In this document: positions 14,695 to 18,313 of the stretch, piece after piece | Layout of the letters: each line of letters starts with the position of its first letter | How positions within the stretch are numbered: the first letter of the stretch is position 1 | Assembly (NCBI GenBank): GCA_025449775.1 | Contig: JANWIS010000054.1 | Span: 1 to 18,313 of the forward strand | Source of the DNA: Ignavibacteriaceae bacterium | GTDB taxonomy: Bacteria; Bacteroidota; Ignavibacteria; Ignavibacteriales; Ignavibacteriaceae | Direction of reading: 5' to 3' | DNA: 18,313 bases | The notes under the pieces: generated by a model | The model's database searches: none | The model's input: the letters and a program-made list of their open reading frames with translations, nothing else | Told to the model about the DNA's origin: nothing | Program-made: the position numbers and the translations under genes

Positions 14695-15495
14695 CTAATA
14701 ACTAATCTTAATTTTTTTTGCTTTCGATTTTAGCCAGTCGTAATGTAACAATCCAATCCTCGATTCCCTGTTTTTCTCTTTTAATATTTGTCTCGGGTGA
14801 AACAAAGGAATAAGTTTCAATTTAATAGAATCGAAATTAATATCTGTTATCGTTCCATAATTTTTTACGTTCAATAAATTACCAACTGTCGGATTGAACT
14901 CTTTTAATAACCATTTTAGCGGTTGCTCACCGAGTGTGACCAAATATTCAGGACGGGCTTGAAATATCTCTTCAGTAACTTCCCTGAATCTAACTTTACC
15001 AATGTAATTCCATCTGTTTTTTTTTGAAGGAAGAATGGCCGGCGGTGTTTTAATCGTTGCATGAATGTAATTAAAACTTTTAACAGATCTCCTCTCATTT
15101 TTGTTCGAAACAAAATGCGGAAATAAGTTGCATAACCAAACCTGGCTCCGATCTAATTTTAATGGATGGAGAAAGTACTTATCAAGCGCCTTTCCAAGCA
15201 TTCCATTTAACTTTTCATTCTCAGCAATTAACTTTCCAGAATGTTTCGGAACTTTTATTTTCGAAATAATTTGTTTTGCTTCATTTAATCCCCCATTCCA
15301 GAATATTTCCGGTTCATTATCGACTGGCAAGCACAGAATGTTGCTCACCTGGTTTTTAGATATGAATTGAGCAAATACAGCTGATCCATAGACTCCAAGT
15401 ACAAATACAGGTTTGGGTGTTTTATCGGATTGTGAAACTTTTATAACTTGATTTCCAAAAGGAAATGTTCCCAATTTGTGGTTTTTATCTTTCAT
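14695..15495 (-). CDS. Uracil-DNA-glycosylase-fold protein
   Basis: 266 aa. Several features fit the UDG superfamily alpha/beta fold. An N-terminal strand and loop (VFVLGVYGSAVFAQF, 31-44) stands in the place of the catalytic GxxP/GEAPG motif. CNLFPH (122-127) follows as the next core strand. LVTLGEQPLKWLL (185-197) has the central LG-x-x-x-L element, and LIPLFHPRQ (228-236) is the C-terminal HP(S/R) motif that contacts DNA. The usual catalytic Asp/Asn motif is not clear, so the activity may differ from uracil excision; some members of this superfamily act on other bases or are uncharacterised. It starts 45 bp after the response-regulator stop on the same strand and may share its transcript, although a functional link is not obvious. 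No Shine-Dalgarno is visible before ATG 15495. Confidence 0.65.
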   Translation of the reverse strand: MKDKNHKLGTFPFGNQVIKVSQSDKTPKPVFVLGVYGSAVFAQFISKNQVSNILCLPVDNEPEIFWNGGLNEAKQIISKIKVPKHSGKLIAENEKLNGMLGKALDKYFLHPLKLDRSQVWLCNLFPHFVSNKNERRSVKSFNYIHATIKTPPAILPSKKNRWNYIGKVRFREVTEEIFQARPEYLVTLGEQPLKWLLKEFNPTVGNLLNVKNYGTITDINFDSIKLKLIPLFHPRQILKEKNRESRIGLLHYDWLKSKAKKIKISY

Positions 15496-15540
15496 CCCGG
15501 GTTTTATTCTGTTTTTTTTGGATGAATTAAGGCCAATTAT

Positions 15541-16254
15541 CTAATTTTCATTTTGTACTCGAGAGTTCTCTGATTGAAATTTGTAACCGATACCTTTTAT
15601 AGTTAACACATAATTTGAATACTTCCCCAGTTTATCCCTGATTTTTCTTATATGAACATCAATTGTCCTATCAATTACCATAACATCTTCACCCCAAAGT
15701 TTTTTTAATATTTCATCTCGTCGAAAAACTTTATCGGGATGAGAAGCGAGCATATGAAGAAGCTGGAATTCCTTTTTGGGGAAAAATTTTTCTTTTTGAT
15801 CAACAAAAACTTTATAAGAATCAGGGTCAATTAATAACTTATCAAAACTTATTTTTGATTTTAGATTTTCTTTACTATCAATTTCAAGATTGGTATTCCG
15901 CAAATTAGTTTTAACTCTAGCAATAAGTTTATTTGGAGAAATCGGTTTTGTGATAAAATCTGAACCACCGGCTTCCAAGCCTTTTATCTCATCATTTTCC
16001 TGGGACAATGCAGTTAGAAAAACCACAGGTATTGATTTAAATTGGATATCTTCTTTTATTTTTCTGCAGACTTCATATCCATTCAATCCAGGCATCATTA
16101 TATCCAGAAGTATTAAATCTGGCTTTTGATTTAACATATTTAAAGCTTCCCTTCCATTGTAAGAATGGATAACCTTAAAATTTTCTCTTTCCAGATTGTA
16201 CTTAAGGAATTCAACAATATCCGGCTCATCATCAACTAAAAGTATTTTTGTCAT
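15541..16254 (-). CDS. PhoB/OmpR-family response regulator
   Basis: 237 aa. The receiver domain (2-120) has the acidic pocket D8/D9, the phospho-acceptor D51 (LLLDIMMP), T81 (VVFLTA) and K103 (ITKP). The winged-helix DNA-binding domain (about 135-232) contains KKEFQLLHMLASHPDKVF, the recognition helix in DRTIDVHIRKIRDKLG, and the wing YVLTIKGIGYKF. This closely resembles PhoB-type regulators of the Bacteroidota group. All key residues are present, so it should be phosphorylated by a sensor kinase. No kinase gene lies on either side in this window, which is unusual. Members bind tandem 11-bp direct repeats, and such arrays occur upstream of three genes here. I therefore infer that these are its targets. 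The DNA-binding specificity and the signal (phosphate) are not proven. Confidence 0.9.
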   Translation of the reverse strand: MTKILLVDDEPDIVEFLKYNLERENFKVIHSYNGREALNMLNQKPDLILLDIMMPGLNGYEVCRKIKEDIQFKSIPVVFLTALSQENDEIKGLEAGGSDFITKPISPNKLIARVKTNLRNTNLEIDSKENLKSKISFDKLLIDPDSYKVFVDQKEKFFPKKEFQLLHMLASHPDKVFRRDEILKKLWGEDVMVIDRTIDVHIRKIRDKLGKYSNYVLTIKGIGYKFQSENSRVQNEN

Positions 16255-16387
16255 CTTAAATAATTTTCCAAGGATAAAATTTTGTAAGGGTAAATTTCTT
16301 ATTGAAATACTTTAAATTCTAATTATCAAATTGTTAAATAAATTCCGATTGAGATTCTGAACCATTAATAGTCAGCTAAAACTCAAA

Positions 16388-16414
16388 ATAAAAAAAGTGC
16401 CTGGGAACAGGCAC
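16388..16414 (-). terminator. Intrinsic terminator after the 545-aa T9SS gene
   Basis: On the minus strand GUGCCUG and CAGGCAC pair as a perfect 7-bp stem with loop UUCC, followed by UUUUUUU AUUUU. It lies about 37 bp after the stop codon at 16452. It separates the second receptor/beta-helix pair from the response-regulator gene. Confidence 0.88.
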
Positions 16415-16444
16415 CCTTTTGTCGAAGGAGAGTGAGAGAGAGCA
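16415..16444 (-). repeat. CU-rich 3' UTR element, copy 2
   Basis: Between the 545-aa gene's stop codon and its terminator, the minus-strand transcript reads a CU tract, then CUCUCCUUCGACAAAA. The 15 bases at 16418-16432 are identical to 4751-4765, in the same position relative to a stop codon and terminator. Confidence 0.6.
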
Positions 16445-16451
16445 AACTTTA

Positions 16452-18089
16452 TTACTTAAGTAATGTCATCTTCCTTGTAATCCTGGTTGAGCCGGTTTCT
16501 AAAGTGTACAAGTATAATCCACTTGATAATTCTTCAGCATTAAATATAATTTCATAAGTTCCGGCATTTCTAAAACCATTAACAAGCTGAGCTACTTCCT
16601 TGCCTAAAATATTATAAACAGTCAGGTTGATATATGATGCTTCAGCCACGGAATAAACAATTTTAGTAGTTGGGTTGAATGGATTGGGATAATTCTGATT
16701 TAGTGTAAAATTCTCCGGCACTGAATTAATGTAAATTTCATCCTCAACTCTAGTGATTCCATAAGTAGATATTGCAGTCCAACCATGTGTCCATAAACCT
16801 ATAGCTGGATCGAAAGCTCCGTAGTATTCAACTGCATCAAAGAATGGATCAGCTGGTTGTGTTGCACCTGTACTTGCAGAACCAGATTGATTTGGACGCG
16901 GGTCAAGACTTTCACTATCGTCTCTGCTGATATTATTAATTTGCGGATCAACCATCTGGTTATTATTTGCCGTTAAATGTGTTTGCACAAAATCCTGAGT
17001 TGCGATATTAGCTAAGGTATTGCCATTGCCAAATCCATAGAACAAATTATTTACAAGCGCAAGCTGGTTATTTTCTAATCTGCTGCGGCTGTCTTCACCT
17101 GATGCTAAATCTTCAACTTCAATTCCTGTTTGAACAAAATCAGTGAATATGCTGCTGTAGTAAAAACCACCAGAGTTGTCTCTAAATATCAAAGCAAAAT
17201 CATTTCCATCACCACCGGGGACTGAAGAAGTTTCACCAGCTCCAATATATGTTGCATTTACCACATAAGGAGTTGCGTAAGGTGTACCGGTTTCATTATC
17301 ATCTCCTCCATCCTGTTCAGCGCCACGTCCAGCTTCATCTGTTCCCTGGATTAAAAACCAGAACTGACCTTTTCCTCTGTAACCCATATCCCAGTCAAAT
17401 CCATCATCGCCACAAAAAGCTGATACTAGCCACTTTGAATTTACTGTTCCACCAAACCATTCATAACCGTCGTCGAAATTTGCAAATACTTCGATATGTT
17501 CAATAACAGTTTGATTACCAACTGCACCTAATGTGAGACCGTTAATTTCATCTCCGGCAACACCGCTGATTGAGAATCCTCCATGACGTATCGATATATA
17601 TTTCAAAACACCAGAGTTGTCATTATCATCAGTTCCACCAAACTTTGCATCCTCTGAAACCGGTATACCTTCAATCTGATTTTCCGTTGTGGGTTGATTT
17701 GTAACTGCACGACCTAAAAGAATTAATCCACCCCAAAGACCTCTGTCACTAGAAGTTAAATCATTTGGATTTGTAACATCATCAAGTTCAGAAGTAAAAA
17801 TAATCGGGCTTGAAGCATTACCTTCAGCCATGATTATCCCACCTCTACGGATAACTAAAGCACTAGCACCGTCTCCTGTTGTTATGTTTGATTGAAGTTT
17901 GCCTTTGATGACTGTTCCTGCTTCTATTGTAAGCGTTGCCCCATCATTAACAAAAATCAATCCATCGAGAAGATAAACATTGCTTGCTGACCAGTTTGTG
18001 TTGGATGAAATATCAGCTGTTACATTAACCTGAGCAAAAGTTACTGAGGTTAAAAATAAAGCCAATAAAAGTAAATAGATTTTTTTCAT
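16452..18089 (-). CDS. T9SS-sorted beta-helix surface protein (545 aa), partner of the second TonB receptor
   Basis: Signal peptide 1-20 (ending VTFAQ). Residues 45-445 form a beta-helix-like domain: ATLTIEAGTVIKG, SALVIRRGG, PIIFTS, RGLWGGLILLGRA, GGTDDNDNSGVLKYISIRHGG, DDGYEWFGGTVNSKW, DDGFDWDMGYRG, and the closing YYGAFDP...WTHGWT block. The same blocks occur in order in the 987-aa protein. The domain is acidic and rich in Asp/Gly turns (DNDNSG, GDDNETG, GGDGNDF), which may bind calcium. Residues 460-545 are the type A T9SS sorting domain (NQNYPNPFNPTTKIVYS, ending KMTLLK). It starts 45 bp after the stop of a TonB-dependent receptor. No catalytic motif is seen. A role in binding a substrate for the adjacent receptor is inferred from the conserved pairing. 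Confidence 0.88.
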   Translation of the reverse strand: MKKIYLLLLALFLTSVTFAQVNVTADISSNTNWSASNVYLLDGLIFVNDGATLTIEAGTVIKGKLQSNITTGDGASALVIRRGGIIMAEGNASSPIIFTSELDDVTNPNDLTSSDRGLWGGLILLGRAVTNQPTTENQIEGIPVSEDAKFGGTDDNDNSGVLKYISIRHGGFSISGVAGDEINGLTLGAVGNQTVIEHIEVFANFDDGYEWFGGTVNSKWLVSAFCGDDGFDWDMGYRGKGQFWFLIQGTDEAGRGAEQDGGDDNETGTPYATPYVVNATYIGAGETSSVPGGDGNDFALIFRDNSGGFYYSSIFTDFVQTGIEVEDLASGEDSRSRLENNQLALVNNLFYGFGNGNTLANIATQDFVQTHLTANNNQMVDPQINNISRDDSESLDPRPNQSGSASTGATQPADPFFDAVEYYGAFDPAIGLWTHGWTAISTYGITRVEDEIYINSVPENFTLNQNYPNPFNPTTKIVYSVAEASYINLTVYNILGKEVAQLVNGFRNAGTYEIIFNAEELSSGLYLYTLETGSTRITRKMTLLK

Positions 18090-18106
18090 AGGGGTTTCCC
18101 CTCCTT
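18090..18106 (-). promoter_or_regulatory. Shine-Dalgarno overlapped by a small hairpin before the 545-aa gene
   Basis: On the minus strand AAGGAGGGGAAACCCCU stands directly before the AUG. AGGGG and CCCCU can pair (5 bp, loop AAA), covering the last bases of the AGGAGG ribosome binding site, which is otherwise ideally placed 10 nt from the start. This could lower or tune translation of the surface protein relative to the receptor upstream. Confidence 0.5.
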
Positions 18107-18134
18107 GTTTATTGATATTTTTAGATTATTATTT

Positions 18135-18313
18135 TTACAAATTATAGCTTAAACCGATTGAGTAACTGATACCATATCTGTATGTTTGGAAATTATATTC
18201 ATTGCCTTTGTATTTATAAACCTCTCTGTATTCAGAGTTAAGAATGTTCTTAACGGCAAGATTCAATACAAGTACTTCCAACAGTGACTGACTAAAAGTA
18301 AAGTTCAATAAAG
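18135..18313 (-). CDS. Second TonB-dependent receptor, C-terminal end only
   Basis: From the right edge the minus strand reads 58 codons to a TAA at 18135, ending in LAVKNILNSEYREVYKYKG, then TYRYGISYSIGLSYNL. The NILN..Y motif and alternating aromatic/hydrophobic strands up to the last residue are the typical final barrel strands of TonB-dependent receptors. Compare AKNIFAESIEVYE and the ending YSLAVTYKL of the 917-aa receptor. The 5' part lies outside the window. The gene for the 545-aa T9SS beta-helix protein follows after 45 bp, so this repeats the receptor plus beta-helix order seen at 14253-8353. Confidence 0.8.
   Translation of the reverse strand, partial: LLNFTFSQSLLEVLVLNLAVKNILNSEYREVYKYKGNEYNFQTYRYGISYSIGLSYNL

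Noticed and set aside
16312..16340. Three TTA cores at 11-bp spacing upstream of the response regulator
   Set aside because: Only one of the three units (TTTAACA read toward the gene) fits the consensus. In such AT-rich DNA three in-phase TTAs can occur by chance, so I do not list it as a feature.

Overview
This is an AT-rich stretch of a member of the Bacteroidota/Chlorobi/Ignavibacteria (FCB) group, most probably Ignavibacteria or a close relative. Four proteins end in type A sorting domains of the type 9 secretion system (T9SS) with the NYPNPFNPST-type signature. There are also two TonB-dependent outer-membrane receptors (one partial). Several genes have real Shine-Dalgarno sequences (GGAGG, AAGGAGAG), which fits Ignavibacteria better than classical Bacteroidia. 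The assignment rests on protein style only; no marker gene is present.

Left part, plus strand (1-3369): the end of a nonulosonic-acid (sialic-acid-like) sugar operon. It holds the tail of a class III aminotransferase, a short-chain dehydrogenase, a KdsC-like HAD phosphatase, a NeuB-type synthase without the usual C-terminal SAF domain, and a membrane fatty acid hydroxylase/sterol desaturase family protein. The genes are packed with zero, -7, 15 and 16 bp spacing. A separately promoted calcineurin-like phosphoesterase follows (3467-4420).

Middle, minus strand (14253 down to 4441): a TonB-dependent receptor (917 aa) comes first. It is followed by a 987-aa T9SS-sorted beta-helix protein, two smaller T9SS-sorted proteins, a SWIM zinc-finger-like protein and a secreted beta-propeller protein, ending at an intrinsic terminator near 4740. 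A small acidic protein lies beyond it. The three T9SS proteins share a recurring module of about 130 aa with a conserved LGE..LPP.PP....DVRF core that I cannot match to a named domain.

Right part, minus strand (18313 down to 14695): the C-terminus of a second TonB-dependent receptor is followed by a second T9SS-sorted beta-helix protein homologous to the 987-aa one. Then come a PhoB/OmpR-family response regulator and a uracil-DNA-glycosylase-fold protein.

The most interesting signal is regulatory. Upstream of the 917-aa receptor is a 128-bp array of twelve 11-bp units (TGTTAAC-like 7-mer plus 4 bp). Smaller arrays with the same 11-bp period and the same orientation relative to the gene precede the phosphoesterase (3384-3434) and the small acidic ORF (4691-4719). 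Eleven-bp direct repeats with a TTAACA core are the form of PhoP/PhoB binding sites, and a PhoB-like regulator is encoded between the two receptor/beta-helix pairs. My inference is a local phosphate-type regulon controlling an outer-membrane uptake system (receptor plus T9SS-anchored surface proteins) and a phosphoesterase. The regulator's signal and the transported substrate are not shown by the sequence.
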